A DNA stretch of 64,000 bases from Myxococcales bacterium (GCA_013298625.1 JAAFIF010000046.1:1-64000); one strand, 5' to 3'; counted from the stretch's first letter, positions 27,871-37,104 are shown. Notes: generated by a model not told the origin, from the sequence alone. Program-made: numbers and translations.

Positions 27871-28695
27871 TCAATCGAGCGAGCGGGCCAGTTCGGTCGC
27901 GTCGTGCGCGCAAAACACGCGCGCCTCGCGGCTGTGCGCGCGGACGAGGTCGCGCAGTCGACCGAGGTTCGCCCTGCGCAGCGAGTCGTTGACCGCGACC
28001 ATCGACTGAAACGCTCGAAAGCCCGACGGGCAGCGGTACTCGGGCTCCATCTCGCCGTGATGAAAGTACGCGTCTCCGCAGTGGAGCAGCCACTGTCCAG
28101 CGGACTGCACGGCGACGCCAGCGTGTCCACGGCTGTGCCCCGAGAGCGGGATCATCAGGATTTCTGCGGGCAGACCTGCGATGTCTCGCACGCACTCGAA
28201 GCCGAACCAACGCTCTCCTGCCGAGGGCTTGTGCGGGCTCCAGCGCGGGCCGTGCGCCCACTGCACGGATTTGTACCGCTCGCGCTCGCGAAAGGTCGGC
28301 TGCTGCGCGGCTGCGAGCTCGTCGCCCATCACGTGCACGGCGGCTGCAGGAAAGTCGGCCAGGCCTCCGGCGTGATCGAGGTCCATGTGCGTCAAGACGA
28401 TGTGACGCACGTCTTCGGGCTGAAATCCCAGCGCTTTCACTTGAGAGACCGCCGCCTGGACGGGGTCCATCTTGGGGGCTGTGATCTTCAAGAACGCGCG
28501 GCCGATGCGCTGCTCAGGCTCGCGCATGTCCGCGAGGCCGAAGCCGGTGTCGACCAGGACGAGGCCCGACGAGGGGGTCTCGATGAGCAGGCAGTGGCAG
28601 ACCATGCGTCCCCGCGCGAGGAGCGAGCCGGGCGCGTCGACGAGCGGCCCGCCGAGCGGGCACATCGTTGTGCAATCGAGGTGATGGATTCGCAT
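27871..28695 (-). CDS. Metallo-beta-lactamase-fold hydrolase (lactonase-like)
   Basis: A 274-residue MBL-fold enzyme. Metal-binding motif HMDLDHAGG (HxDxDH form as in quorum-quenching lactonases), a second His in LSGHSRGHAGVAV, Asp in LHCGDAYFHH and a final His in FCAHDATEL. LVDTGFG near residue 48 is the usual first strand. It could hydrolyse a lactone or another ester; the substrate is not predictable from sequence alone. It starts at ATG 28695, divergent from the ABC ATPase gene 13 bp away. Confidence 0.85.
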   Translation of the reverse strand: MRIHHLDCTTMCPLGGPLVDAPGSLLARGRMVCHCLLIETPSSGLVLVDTGFGLADMREPEQRIGRAFLKITAPKMDPVQAAVSQVKALGFQPEDVRHIVLTHMDLDHAGGLADFPAAAVHVMGDELAAAQQPTFRERERYKSVQWAHGPRWSPHKPSAGERWFGFECVRDIAGLPAEILMIPLSGHSRGHAGVAVQSAGQWLLHCGDAYFHHGEMEPEYRCPSGFRAFQSMVAVNDSLRRANLGRLRDLVRAHSREARVFCAHDATELARSLD

Positions 28696-28708
28696 AGTTT
28701 GTCGCGCA

Positions 28709-29854
28709 ATGACGGTACCATCCCGGGCCGTGGCCACGCTGTCATTGCGGGCGATCCGCAAGGTCCTGGGAAGCAACGCGATCCTCAAGGGAATCGACCT
28801 CGAGGTGAGCGCTGGTGAGTTCGTCGTGCTCGTCGGCCCGTCGGGCTGCGGAAAGAGCACGCTCCTTCGCACCATCGCAGGGCTCGAGACGCCCGACGAA
28901 GGCGCCATCACGCTCGGCGGAAAGGACGTCACCCGCGCAGAGCCGCGCGAGCGAGACATCGCGATGGTGTTTCAGAGCTACGCGCTCTATCCGCACTTGA
29001 CGGTGCGGGACAACCTCGCGTTCGGCCTGCGATTGCGCGGCGAGAGCGAGGCTACGGTCAAAGCGCGGGTCGAAGAGGTCTCGCAGATGCTCGGGCTCGG
29101 CGCGCTGCTCGACCGCTATCCCAGGGACATGTCCGGCGGGCAACGACAGCGCGTGGCCATGGGCCGAGCGATCGCGCGGCGGCCGAAGCTCTTTCTCTTC
29201 GACGAGCCGCTGAGCAACCTGGACGCGGCGCTGCGCAATCAAGTGCGGGTCGAGATCAAGAAGCTCCACGCGACGCTGGACGCCACGATGATCTACGTCA
29301 CGCACGACCAGGTCGAAGCGATGACCCTCGCCGACCAGCTCGTCGTGCTCAACGGCGGAAAGGTCGAGCAGAAGGGCCCGCCGCTCGAGGTCTACGCGCG
29401 GCCTGCGTCGCGATTCGTCGCGGGATTTCTGGGCTCGCCGAGCATGAACTTCGCCGACGCCCGCGTCTCGGACGACGGCGCCACGGCCGTCGCAGAGGGC
29501 CTTCGCGCGCCGATCGACCGGCAGCGCTTCAGCGGCCTCGAGCGAGGGCGCGCGGTGGTCGTGGGCATCCGTCCCCACGACGTCACCGTGCGCCGCGGAG
29601 AGTCCTCGGCGCAGGGCTATCGCGACGGCGCGCAGCCCGCAGAGATCTCGGTCCCCGTGGACGTCGTCGAGGCGATGGGCTTCGAGGCGTACGCGCACGG
29701 ACAAGTGGCGGGCGCTGCGTTCGTCGCGCGCGTCGAAGGGCGGCCCGACGAGCTCCCGCGCCGCGGCGAGACGCTCGCGCTCAGCGTCGAGGCCGCCAAC
29801 GTGCACTTGTTCGACCCCGAGACGGGCCGCTCGCTCGCGGAGAGCAAGTCGTGA
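28709..29854 (+). CDS. Sugar ABC transporter ATPase (MalK/UgpC type)
   Basis: A 381-residue ATPase. Walker A GPSGCGKST (about 45-53), Q-loop MVFQSYALYPHLTV, signature MSGGQRQRVAMGRA, Walker B LFLFDEPLSNLDAALR and switch His VTHDQVEAMT. A C-terminal MOIP1/TOBE-like regulatory domain runs from about 240 to 370 (GFLGSPSMNF, VGIRPHDVTV). Members serve carbohydrate importers (MalK, UgpC, MsmK). The stop overlaps the next gene by 4 bp (GTGA). Confidence 0.92.
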   Translation: MTVPSRAVATLSLRAIRKVLGSNAILKGIDLEVSAGEFVVLVGPSGCGKSTLLRTIAGLETPDEGAITLGGKDVTRAEPRERDIAMVFQSYALYPHLTVRDNLAFGLRLRGESEATVKARVEEVSQMLGLGALLDRYPRDMSGGQRQRVAMGRAIARRPKLFLFDEPLSNLDAALRNQVRVEIKKLHATLDATMIYVTHDQVEAMTLADQLVVLNGGKVEQKGPPLEVYARPASRFVAGFLGSPSMNFADARVSDDGATAVAEGLRAPIDRQRFSGLERGRAVVVGIRPHDVTVRRGESSAQGYRDGAQPAEISVPVDVVEAMGFEAYAHGQVAGAAFVARVEGRPDELPRRGETLALSVEAANVHLFDPETGRSLAESKS

Positions 29855-32082
29855 TCGCGCGGCGATGGCTGGCGCTCTTTGCGACCGTCGCGCTGCTGCT
29901 CTGCACGGTCACGGCGCACGCCCAGCAGCGATCGGTCACGCTGTGGCACGCCTACCGCGGCGCTGAACAGCAGGCGCTCGAGCAGGTGCTGCGCGCGTTC
30001 GAGCGCGAGCACCCGGGCGTGACGATCACCTCGCTCGCGGTGCCGTTCGACGCGTACGCATCGAAGCTCGAAGCCGCCATCCCCCGAGGAAACGGCCCGG
30101 ATCTCTTCATCGATGCCCACGAGCGCCTGCCCTCGTACCGCGCGCGCAACATCATCGAGAGCGCCGCGCCCGCGCTCGGGCAGCTCGCGCGCACGGACAC
30201 GGGCCCGGACCTCGAGCCGCTCGCGCTCGAAGCGGTGACGAGCAGCGACGGGAGCGAGCGATACGGCGTTCCGCTGGCGCTCAAGTGCCTCGCGTTGTTC
30301 GTGGACGAAGAGCTGTGGGAGCGCGCTGGGCGCCCGTCGCTCGAGACCGTCGAGGGCATCGCCGCCGCGCGCAGCGCCCTGCCGCGCGAGGCGTACCCGC
30401 TCGTGTACTACGGCGCCAACGCGTACTTTCACGCTGCGTTTCTCCACGCGTTCGGCGGACAGCTCTTCGACGATCGCCGCGGGACCTACGCCTTCACCGG
30501 CGCCGCCGCGCTGCAGTCGCTCGAGTACGTGCAGCGCTTGTTGCGCGACCGCGTCGTGCCCGCCGAGGTGGACGGCGCGTCGGTGACGCCGTACTTCCGC
30601 AGCGGCCGCGCGATGACCGTGATCTCGGGCCCGTGGTTCGTCGGCGAGCTCGGAGACGCGCGGCGCTTTCGCGTCGTCCCCCTGCCCCGCGTCACGAGCA
30701 CCGGTCGCGCGCTCAGCCCGCTCGTGACCGTCGAGGTCGCCTACCTCGCGCGCAACGCGCACGCCCCCGCGCTCGCCGCCGAGCTCGCCGCGTATTTCGC
30801 CAGTCCTTCTGCAGCGCGAACGCGCGCCCTGATCGGCCGTCAGGTGGTCGCCACGCCCTCGGCCTGGAGCGACCCCGCGCTCGCCGCGGACCGCATCCTC
30901 GCGCCCTTTCGCCGCGCCGCGCGCGACGGCAAGCTCATGCCCACGCACGGCAACATGCGCTTGTCCTGGGAGCCCGCGAATCAAGCGATCCGCCGCGCGC
31001 TTCGCGACCCAGCCGCGACCCGCGTCGCGCTCGAGCAAGGGCAGCATCGGTACGACGACGCGAGCCGCCCGCTGCCTTCGCGACGCTCTCCGCTGCCGCT
31101 GCAGCTCGTGCTCGGCGTGCTCGCGCTCGGGCTGGTCTTTCGCTCGGTGCAGCGCGCGAGAGACCCCGCGTTTCGCTACGCGGTCAAGCAGTCGATGCCC
31201 GCGTACGCGTACGTCACGCACGCGGTGGTGATCGTGACGTTGCTGGTGGTGCTGCCGCTCGTGCTCGGAGCGATCACCTCGCTCTATGCAGGGCGGGACG
31301 GGGCGCTCGAATACGTGGGCGCCGCGAACTACTGGGACATCATCACGGCCCGCGGCGGACCCTTGTTTACGTCCGGGACGTTCTACGCGGTGCTGCTCGT
31401 GACCGTCGTGTGGACGCTCGCAAACCTGGCGTTGCACGTCTCGATCGGCGTGGCGTTGGCGCTGCTGCTCTCGCGCCCGCTGCTCAAGCTCCGGGCGCTG
31501 TACCGAGTGCTGCTGATCATCCCGTGGGCGGTCCCTTCGTACGTGACCGCGCTCGCGTGGAAGGGGATGTTTCATCGGCAGACCGGCGCGATCAACGCGA
31601 TGCTCGCGGCGCTCGGGGTCGAGCCCGTCTCATGGTTCGCGCAGTTTTCGACGGCGTTTACGGCGAACGTGGCGACCAACACGTGGCTGGGGTTTCCCTT
31701 CATGATGGTGGTCACGATCGGCGCGCTCGCGGCGATCCCGAAGGACCTCTACGAAGCGGCCGAGGTCGACGGCGCGACGCCGTGGCAGCAGTTTCGGCAC
31801 ATCACGCTGCCGTTGCTCAAGCCCACGCTGTTGCCGTCGGTCTCGATGGGCGCGGTGTGGACGTTCAACCAGTTCAACGTGATCTTTCTCGTGTCCGGCG
31901 GAGAGCCTGACGGCGCGACAGAGATCCTCGTGACCGAGGCGTATCGCTGGGCGTTTACGCGGCAAGCGCAGTACGGCTACGCCGCGGCGTACGCGGTGCT
32001 GATCTTCGGGGTGCTCGTGCTCGGGACTCGGCTGCTCGAGCGGCTCACGACGCCGCCGCACGCGAGAGGAGGCGCGCGATGA
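29851..32082 (+). CDS. Fused sugar-binding protein and MalF-type permease
   Basis: A 743-residue protein combining two normally separate subunits. Residues 1-25 form a signal/TM segment ending AHAQQ; residues 28-400 form a MalE-type solute-binding domain (VTLWHAYRGAEQQALEQVL, RGNGPDLFIDAHERLPSY, AMTVISGPWFVGELG). After a linker and a helix (LQLVLGVLALGLVFRS, about 412) comes a MalF-like permease (about 450-735) with an EAA loop (IPKDLYEAAEVDGATPWQQF). The fusion would tether the receptor to its channel. It overlaps the ATPase gene by 4 bp and the second permease by 4 bp, so all three form one operon. Substrate is probably an oligosaccharide (inference). Confidence 0.9.
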   Translation: MIARRWLALFATVALLLCTVTAHAQQRSVTLWHAYRGAEQQALEQVLRAFEREHPGVTITSLAVPFDAYASKLEAAIPRGNGPDLFIDAHERLPSYRARNIIESAAPALGQLARTDTGPDLEPLALEAVTSSDGSERYGVPLALKCLALFVDEELWERAGRPSLETVEGIAAARSALPREAYPLVYYGANAYFHAAFLHAFGGQLFDDRRGTYAFTGAAALQSLEYVQRLLRDRVVPAEVDGASVTPYFRSGRAMTVISGPWFVGELGDARRFRVVPLPRVTSTGRALSPLVTVEVAYLARNAHAPALAAELAAYFASPSAARTRALIGRQVVATPSAWSDPALAADRILAPFRRAARDGKLMPTHGNMRLSWEPANQAIRRALRDPAATRVALEQGQHRYDDASRPLPSRRSPLPLQLVLGVLALGLVFRSVQRARDPAFRYAVKQSMPAYAYVTHAVVIVTLLVVLPLVLGAITSLYAGRDGALEYVGAANYWDIITARGGPLFTSGTFYAVLLVTVVWTLANLALHVSIGVALALLLSRPLLKLRALYRVLLIIPWAVPSYVTALAWKGMFHRQTGAINAMLAALGVEPVSWFAQFSTAFTANVATNTWLGFPFMMVVTIGALAAIPKDLYEAAEVDGATPWQQFRHITLPLLKPTLLPSVSMGAVWTFNQFNVIFLVSGGEPDGATEILVTEAYRWAFTRQAQYGYAAAYAVLIFGVLVLGTRLLERLTTPPHARGGAR

Positions 32083-32942
32083 GAGAGCACTCTCGCAAGG
32101 GCCCGTGGTGGCTCGAGCCGCTCTCGCACTTCGTGCTGCTGCTCGCAGTGGCGTTCGCGCTGTACCCCGTGCTGTGGGTGGTCTCGCTCGCGCTCGACGG
32201 CGTGCAGCGGCCGGTGGCGCGGGCGATCCCGTGGCCCGAGTCGCCGTCGCTCGACAACTTTCGCGCGATCATTTTTGCCAGGGGAAACACTGGCGAATGG
32301 CTCTTCGGTCGACAGCTCGCCAACTCGATTCTGGTGAGCGCTGCGACGGCGCTGACGGCCATCGCGATCGCGACCCCAGCGGCCTACGCGCTCGCGCGGT
32401 TTCCGAGCTTCGTTGGGGCGAAGGGCGGGACGAAGGCGCTCTTGGCCACGCAGATGTTTCCTGGCGTGGCGAGCGCGGTGCCGCTGTACATGCTGCTCGA
32501 CAAGCTGCGGCTGCTCGATACGCGCTCGGGGCTGGTGCTCGTGTATGCGACGACGGCGGTGCCGTTCGCGATCTTTCAGCTGCGCGGCGCGTTCGAGACC
32601 ATCCCAAAGGACCTCGAAGAAGCGGCCATGGTCGACGGCGCCACACGATTTCAAGCCTTCGTGAAAGTGGTGCTACCCGCAGCCAGACCCGCCCTCGCCG
32701 TCACCGCCCTCTTCGCCTTCATGTCCGCGTGGAACGAGTTCATCCTCGCCGCCACCTTCCTCTCGCGCGAGAGCGCGTTCACGCTGCCGGTGGCCCTGCA
32801 GCGCCACGTCGGCGAGTACGACGCCGCGTGGGGCAAGTTCGCAGCGGGCTCGATCATCGTGAGCGTCCCCGTGATGGCGCTCTTCTACGCGCTGCAGAAG
32901 CACCTGGTCGGCGGCCTGACCTCCGGCGGCGTGAAGGGTTGA
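32079..32942 (+). CDS. Sugar ABC permease, MalG type
   Basis: A 287-residue inner-membrane permease with about six helices, beginning with LSHFVLLLAVAFALYPVLWV. The EAA loop that contacts the ATPase is IPKDLEEAAMVDGATRFQAF. SAWNEFILAATFLS and the C-terminal LVGGLTSGGVKG are characteristic of MalG-type subunits. It overlaps the fused receptor-permease gene by 4 bp and ends the operon. Confidence 0.93.
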   Translation: MREHSRKGPWWLEPLSHFVLLLAVAFALYPVLWVVSLALDGVQRPVARAIPWPESPSLDNFRAIIFARGNTGEWLFGRQLANSILVSAATALTAIAIATPAAYALARFPSFVGAKGGTKALLATQMFPGVASAVPLYMLLDKLRLLDTRSGLVLVYATTAVPFAIFQLRGAFETIPKDLEEAAMVDGATRFQAFVKVVLPAARPALAVTALFAFMSAWNEFILAATFLSRESAFTLPVALQRHVGEYDAAWGKFAAGSIIVSVPVMALFYALQKHLVGGLTSGGVKG

Positions 32943-33006
32943 CGAAAATCGTCGTCGCGAACTGCGGGCACGGGACGGATTTCCCCAGTTCTGTTAGTTT
33001 CCAAAG

Positions 33007-33645
33007 GTGGCTAGAACAGCATCCCTGTTGATGGCGACGGAGCACACGGGTGGGGCGCGACCGTCCAGCGCATCGAGCCAGCACGAGACGCTCGCGGTCG
33101 ATCTGCTCGCGGTCCGCGGCGCGGTGCAATGGCTCGCTGAATCGGACGATCCCGAGAGGACCAGGCGCTACTGCCGAACAATCCTGGGAGAAGACCTCAA
33201 CCAGCGCATCGAGCAGCTCGAGCCCACCGACTGGGTCCCGATCGAGTGGCTGCTCTCGCTGATGAACACCGTCGAAGCCAAGCTCGGTCCGAGCGGGCTG
33301 CGCCGCATGGGCCGCACGATCTTCTTGCGCTCCCACTCGGAGAACGCGCGCAATCACTGCAAGAGCGCCCGCGACATCCTGCACGCGTTCGACACGCTCT
33401 ACCGGCTCTGCAACCGCGGCGTCGGCATCGGCGGATGGACGGTGCTCTCGTTCGAGCCGACCGAAGCAGTGCTCGAGAAGACCACGCCGCACCACTGCCT
33501 GATGGAAGAAGGCATCGTGGTCGAAGCGTGCGCGACCTTCGGCTGCCATGTCGTGGTCACGCAGCGAAAGTGCGTGCGCAACGGCGACGACTCGTGCGTC
33601 TTCGTCGTCACGCCCACCGCGCCGAGCCCCCTCTGGATGCGCTGA
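33007..33645 (+). CDS. V4R-like single-domain protein
   Basis: A 212-residue soluble protein. The C-terminal segment ACATFGCHVVVTQRKCVRNG followed by DDSCVFVV resembles the last part of V4R/heme-NO-binding-like domains, in which Cys and GD(D/H)xC residues lie near the ligand pocket. The middle (DWVPIEWLLSLMNTVEAKLG, MGRTIFLRSHSENARNH) fits the helical first half of such regulators. No DNA-binding region is visible. GTG 33007 and ATG 33031 (MATEHTG) are both possible starts. Family call is tentative. Confidence 0.6.
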   Translation: MARTASLLMATEHTGGARPSSASSQHETLAVDLLAVRGAVQWLAESDDPERTRRYCRTILGEDLNQRIEQLEPTDWVPIEWLLSLMNTVEAKLGPSGLRRMGRTIFLRSHSENARNHCKSARDILHAFDTLYRLCNRGVGIGGWTVLSFEPTEAVLEKTTPHHCLMEEGIVVEACATFGCHVVVTQRKCVRNGDDSCVFVVTPTAPSPLWMR

Positions 33646-33646
33646 G

Positions 33647-34696
33647 CTAGGGCCGCCCGTTGGCGAGCAGCCACGCGTACACGTCGTGCCCTGCCGAGAG
33701 GTCGTAGGTGCGCGACCACGAGTCGTGACCGACGCCGGGGTACACCGTCAAGCGCGCGTCCCGTCGCGGCGGCGACGGACACATGTTCATGAGGTTCTGC
33801 ATCGGGTTGATCGTGCCCGACGGAGCGACGGTGCCGTCCGCGTCGCCGTGAAAGCCCCACAGCGCGACGCGACCGAGGTCGCAGCGCTGCGCGCCCCACG
33901 CGCCATTTCCGTCACCACAAATCAAGACGGCCGCGGCGACGGGGGTCGTGTCGACGTGGGCGCCGAGGTAGTTCCAGCTTCCGATCGCGCCGCACGAGAG
34001 GCCGGTGAGGTAGATCCGCCGCGGGTCCACGTTGTAGTTGGCCTGCGCAAACGTGAAGAAGTCGCGGATCTCGTTGGCCGTAGGGCAGCCTCCCCCCGCG
34101 TGCTGCGGCGAGAGCACCACGAAGGGCCGGTCCGCGGGCCATCGATTGCCGTTGATCAAGCGAGGCGGCCCCTGGCTGAGCACGCGCGAGAGCTCGCCCA
34201 TCGAGCCGTTTCCGTTCTCGCCGATGCCGTGCCAGAACACGAGCAACGGCGCGCGCGCGCCGCTCGCGCTGTATCCGGGCGGCAGATACTCCCAGAAGCC
34301 GTTGCCCGCCATCGTCGTCCCGAGCGGACGCGCGGTGTGCCGCGAAGACGACGGGCCCGCGTCGCCGGGGACCGCAGCGTCCGCGCGGGCGTCGGCGCGT
34401 GCGTCCGCAGCAGCGTCGCGCGAGGCGTCCATCGCAACGCTGGCGTCCATCCCGACGCTCGCGTCCGGAAGCGAAGCCACATCGGGCTGCGGCGTCAGCA
34501 CGTCGGGCTGCGACGTCGCGTCCATCGAAGGCGCCGCGCCGTCGCTCGCAGGCCCCGTGTCGCCAACGGCCGCTGAATCCGCAGACGGAACCGCTCTGTC
34601 ACTGCCCGCGTCGCTCGTCATGCTCTCGGGTCCGCATCCCGCCGCTGCGACGGCTAGAAATGCCGCAGCACGCGACCATCGGTTGTTGTGAAGCAT
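33647..34696 (-). CDS. Secreted esterase/polyhydroxybutyrate-depolymerase-like lipoprotein
   Basis: A 349-residue lipoprotein (lipobox AAAGC at about residue 21) with a long Asp/Ala/Ser linker of about 100 residues, then an alpha/beta-hydrolase domain. The oxyanion strand is PLLVFWHGIGENGNG, the nucleophile is in LTGLSCGAIGSW (GLSCG elbow), the acid is probably in WGFHGDADGTV and the His in YPGVGHDSW. This is the LpqC/PHB-depolymerase-like arrangement of surface esterases. The natural substrate is unknown. Confidence 0.8.
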   Translation of the reverse strand: MLHNNRWSRAAAFLAVAAAGCGPESMTSDAGSDRAVPSADSAAVGDTGPASDGAAPSMDATSQPDVLTPQPDVASLPDASVGMDASVAMDASRDAAADARADARADAAVPGDAGPSSSRHTARPLGTTMAGNGFWEYLPPGYSASGARAPLLVFWHGIGENGNGSMGELSRVLSQGPPRLINGNRWPADRPFVVLSPQHAGGGCPTANEIRDFFTFAQANYNVDPRRIYLTGLSCGAIGSWNYLGAHVDTTPVAAAVLICGDGNGAWGAQRCDLGRVALWGFHGDADGTVAPSGTINPMQNLMNMCPSPPRRDARLTVYPGVGHDSWSRTYDLSAGHDVYAWLLANGRP

Positions 34697-34791
34697 GTCT
34701 ATTCAGCGCGCTCGCCGTTCGGCCGCGCTCTGCGCTGCGACCGCACTGCTCGCGCGTCTCCTTTCGCCCCCGAGTGTACCCAGCGGCGAGG

Positions 34792-35745
34792 TCAGTGCGG
34801 GATCGCGACGCGCGGCCGGCGTCGAATCGTGCTGCGAAACGCCTCGATCCGCGCGTGCACGTCGAAGATGCTCTCGCACCCCTCGAGCGCGGGGAGGTAC
34901 AGCACCCGCGCGGCCACGGCGTCGAGCGAGAACGCCCAATACAGCGCCATCAACGGGTTGACGAAGAGCTCGCTGTTCGCCGTTCGATCGGTGAACTGAA
35001 CGTCCCCAAACTTGCCTTCGACCGCTGCAGCGATGCTGCCGTTGACGATGCTCGGTCGACCCGGCGTGCGCGACTGCGCGTAGGCGACGGCGTCGATGAA
35101 CCCCTCGCCCTCGGGCATCGACGGCAGCACCGAGAACGCCCCATAGAATCCGCCCTCGGCGCTGAGCGCGGCGACGTTCTCGAGAAAGTGCGCGTGGCAC
35201 ACGCCGTGGTACGCGTCGACGCCGAAGCCCAAGCACACGACGAGCTTCGTCGCGACGTCGAGCGGAGCGACCGCGGCCAGCGAGCACATGTCCTCGGCCG
35301 GCGTGCCGAGCCCCGCCTCGTCGCCACGCATCAAGATGTCCGTTCCGCCGTCGATCAACACCACGGCGTCGATCGAGAACCAGTCGATCAACCGCTGATA
35401 CGCCGCGCGCAGCGGCGCCACGCCGGACTTCGAAAACGCGAACACCGATCGCTCGTCCCCCCTGCGCGCGAGCCACTCGCACAGCGCCCGCTCGGGCAAA
35501 TACTGCTCTTCTCCCTTCGTCTGCGCGCGCACTTCGTACGTCACCTCGTCGAGCCGCGTCGCGTCGGTGCCGCCCAGGTACGAGAACGAGAGGTTGGCGA
35601 GGTGCACTCGCTTTCCCTGCGATTGCAGCGAGAGATACAGCGGCAGCCCGGCGAACACATCGAAGCCGCCCCCCGCGCCGGCGATGAGCACGCTCTTGGC
35701 GTCAGCGAGCTGATCGAACAACGGCACGGACCCCAGCTTCGTCAT
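34792..35745 (-). CDS. DUF1152 family protein
   Basis: A 317-residue cytoplasmic protein. It opens with a nucleotide-like glycine motif (VLIAGAGGGFDVFAGLPLYL) followed by LANLSFSYLG, then AVVLIDGGTDILMRGDEAGL and CLGFGVDAYHGVCHAHFLEN, which are diagnostic for DUF1152. The biochemical role of the family is not established. ATG 35745 is a clean start with no upstream in-frame alternative nearby that keeps the motif spacing. Confidence 0.82.
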   Translation of the reverse strand: MTKLGSVPLFDQLADAKSVLIAGAGGGFDVFAGLPLYLSLQSQGKRVHLANLSFSYLGGTDATRLDEVTYEVRAQTKGEEQYLPERALCEWLARRGDERSVFAFSKSGVAPLRAAYQRLIDWFSIDAVVLIDGGTDILMRGDEAGLGTPAEDMCSLAAVAPLDVATKLVVCLGFGVDAYHGVCHAHFLENVAALSAEGGFYGAFSVLPSMPEGEGFIDAVAYAQSRTPGRPSIVNGSIAAAVEGKFGDVQFTDRTANSELFVNPLMALYWAFSLDAVAARVLYLPALEGCESIFDVHARIEAFRSTIRRRPRVAIPH

Positions 35746-35921
35746 CGCCCTCGAGCTTGTAGCATCGCAGCCATCAGTTGTTGAATGCGGCGCAGCGCGA
35801 GCTCGCAGGACCGCGGCGCGGCGCTCGGGCGTCAGACCGTCGCCCGCTGGCGCGCACCAGGCGAGAATCAACCACCGCGCGCGTCGCGACGAGACGTGAA
35901 GCGCGACTCAGGACGAATGCG

Positions 35922-36410
35922 ATGAAGAAAGTCATCGTTCCGCTCATCGTAACCGCCATCAGCTTCGCGCTGCTTTGGTACTACGATGGTCGACGTTTTG
36001 CCGAACAGGCCGCGCTCGCCCGCGCGCTTCGTACCGAGGGCGAGTCCGTCCGTGCCACGGTCACGACGCTGCGTAGCGAGCGCATCGGCAAGCCGAGCTC
36101 CAGCAACGGACACAGGGGCTCGTATCTGTGTCATCTCACCGCGGTCGGCACCGTCAACGGGCAGAACGCCACGTTCTCGCTGCTCGAGTACAACCCGTGC
36201 GAACCAACGCACACGCGCGGAGAGAGCGTCGAGCTGGTCGCGCTGCGCGCCGACCCCACGCGGTTCATGCGGCGCGCAGAGCTCGACGCGCGCCTGGTCA
36301 ACGGGTTCAAGGCCACCGACGCTCGCGAGCGAATCGAGGGCCCGCTCTTGATCAGCGCGATCGTCGGTCTCATCGCGGCGGCGCTCGCGCACAAGTCCGC
36401 GAAGCGCTAG
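35922..36410 (+). CDS. DUF3592-like membrane protein
   Basis: A 162-residue protein with an N-terminal helix (VIVPLIVTAISFALLWYY), a beta-rich middle (VRATVTTLRSERIG, TVNGQNATFSLLEY, RGESVELVALRADP) and a C-terminal helix (LLISAIVGLIAAALAH). This helix-beta-helix plan is like DUF3592 proteins. It is the last intact gene before the repeat-rich half of the window. Confidence 0.6.
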   Translation: MKKVIVPLIVTAISFALLWYYDGRRFAEQAALARALRTEGESVRATVTTLRSERIGKPSSSNGHRGSYLCHLTAVGTVNGQNATFSLLEYNPCEPTHTRGESVELVALRADPTRFMRRAELDARLVNGFKATDARERIEGPLLISAIVGLIAAALAHKSAKR

Positions 36411-36453
36411 GGTCTGCGGCTGCGCTTCGACTGACCGCCCTTTGCTGCGAGCG

Positions 36454-36560
36454 TCAGGATCGGTCCGCTCCGGCACCCTGACAGACGCGCCGATTGCGCG
36501 CGACGAAGACGAACAGGTCCCCGTCGAACACCGAGCGGTTCATCGCGCGCGTGGCGATCG
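36454..36560 (-). pseudogene. Possible C-terminal gene fragment abutting repeat A1
   Basis: On the minus strand an open frame leaves repeat A and ends at 36454 after about 35 residues (VFDGDLFVFVARNRR near its middle) with high third-position GC. It has no start of its own, so it may be the tail of a gene cut at the repeat. No family could be named and the call rests on codon pattern alone. Confidence 0.3.
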
Positions 36561-36725
36561 CCAACACAGTATCGCCTGTGAAAACGGCGGAGATCGCGGC
36601 GCGCGGCGCGGTGGAGCCATCGCCGGGAGGCAGCCACGGGCAGAGCACGGCGGCGAGGATACCGGCGATCGGGTCGCCGACTGCGGTCGCGTGAGCGACC
36701 GACCGCCGTTGAATGTCCTGTCCTC
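36561..36725 (+). repeat. Repeat A, copy 1 (165 bp)
   Basis: Begins CCAACACAGTATCGCCTGTG and ends TGTCCTGTCCTC. It contains the outer inverted repeat AACGGCGG...CCGCCGTT and the inner ATCGCCGG...CCGGCGAT. Left neighbour: possible minus-strand gene fragment; right neighbour: 2OG-oxygenase remnant. Confidence 0.97.
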
Positions 36726-36911
36726 GGGCCCTTCCGTCGCTGGGGCCATCGCGAGCTTCGCGGGAGGCGAGACGGCCTTTCTCGACTACGACCGGGTGGT
36801 GACGCCCGTGGCAGGTCGCGGACTCTTCTTCTTTCACCGAGTGCTTCACGAAGGACGCGAAGTGAAGGAGTGAAATACGCGCTGAGAACGGACGTCATGT
36901 ATCGCAGGTGA
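36726..36911 (+). pseudogene. C-terminal remnant of a 2OG-Fe(II) oxygenase (prolyl 4-hydroxylase-like), frameshifted
   Basis: Directly after repeat A1, frame +1 encodes SFAGGETAFLDYDRVVTPVA then GLFFFHRVLHEGREVKE and a stop. In another frame the next bases read KYALRTDVMYRR and stop, the standard end of P4H-like dioxygenases. So the C-terminal core (GGETxF, the distal metal His in LHEG, the 2-oxoglutarate-binding Lys region) survives, but the N-terminal half with HxD is missing and a frameshift near 36870 separates the last 12 residues. It is a dead fragment whose 5' boundary is exactly the repeat end. Confidence 0.8.
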
Positions 36912-37104
36912 TCCAACTTGCTCGCCGAGGGGCAGGTGTCGAGGGCCTCGTGCATCAACCGAGAGATGCGCTCGAGCTGGACGCTCACGATGTGCCGTGA
37001 CGCGCGGAGCGCTGCGCGCGGCGATCGTCACGCGACTGCAACGGAGCGAACAATCCTTGGTCGCGCGCGAGCGCGTCGGGGTTCACGCGCTTAGGGTCTC
37101 GGCC

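Noticed and set aside
36454-36560. Fragment VFDGDLFVFVARNRR as IS66 Orf2 (TnpB) or Ada N-terminal domain
   Set aside because: Only a few residues agree (LFVF.NRR; FDG.FV), too short to assign, and no partner transposase genes are visible.
36912-36996. Minus-strand short frame beginning VSVQLERISRLMHEALDTC
   Set aside because: Protein-like for about 28 residues but overlaps the oxygenase remnant and runs into the repeat without a clear end; not enough to call a gene.
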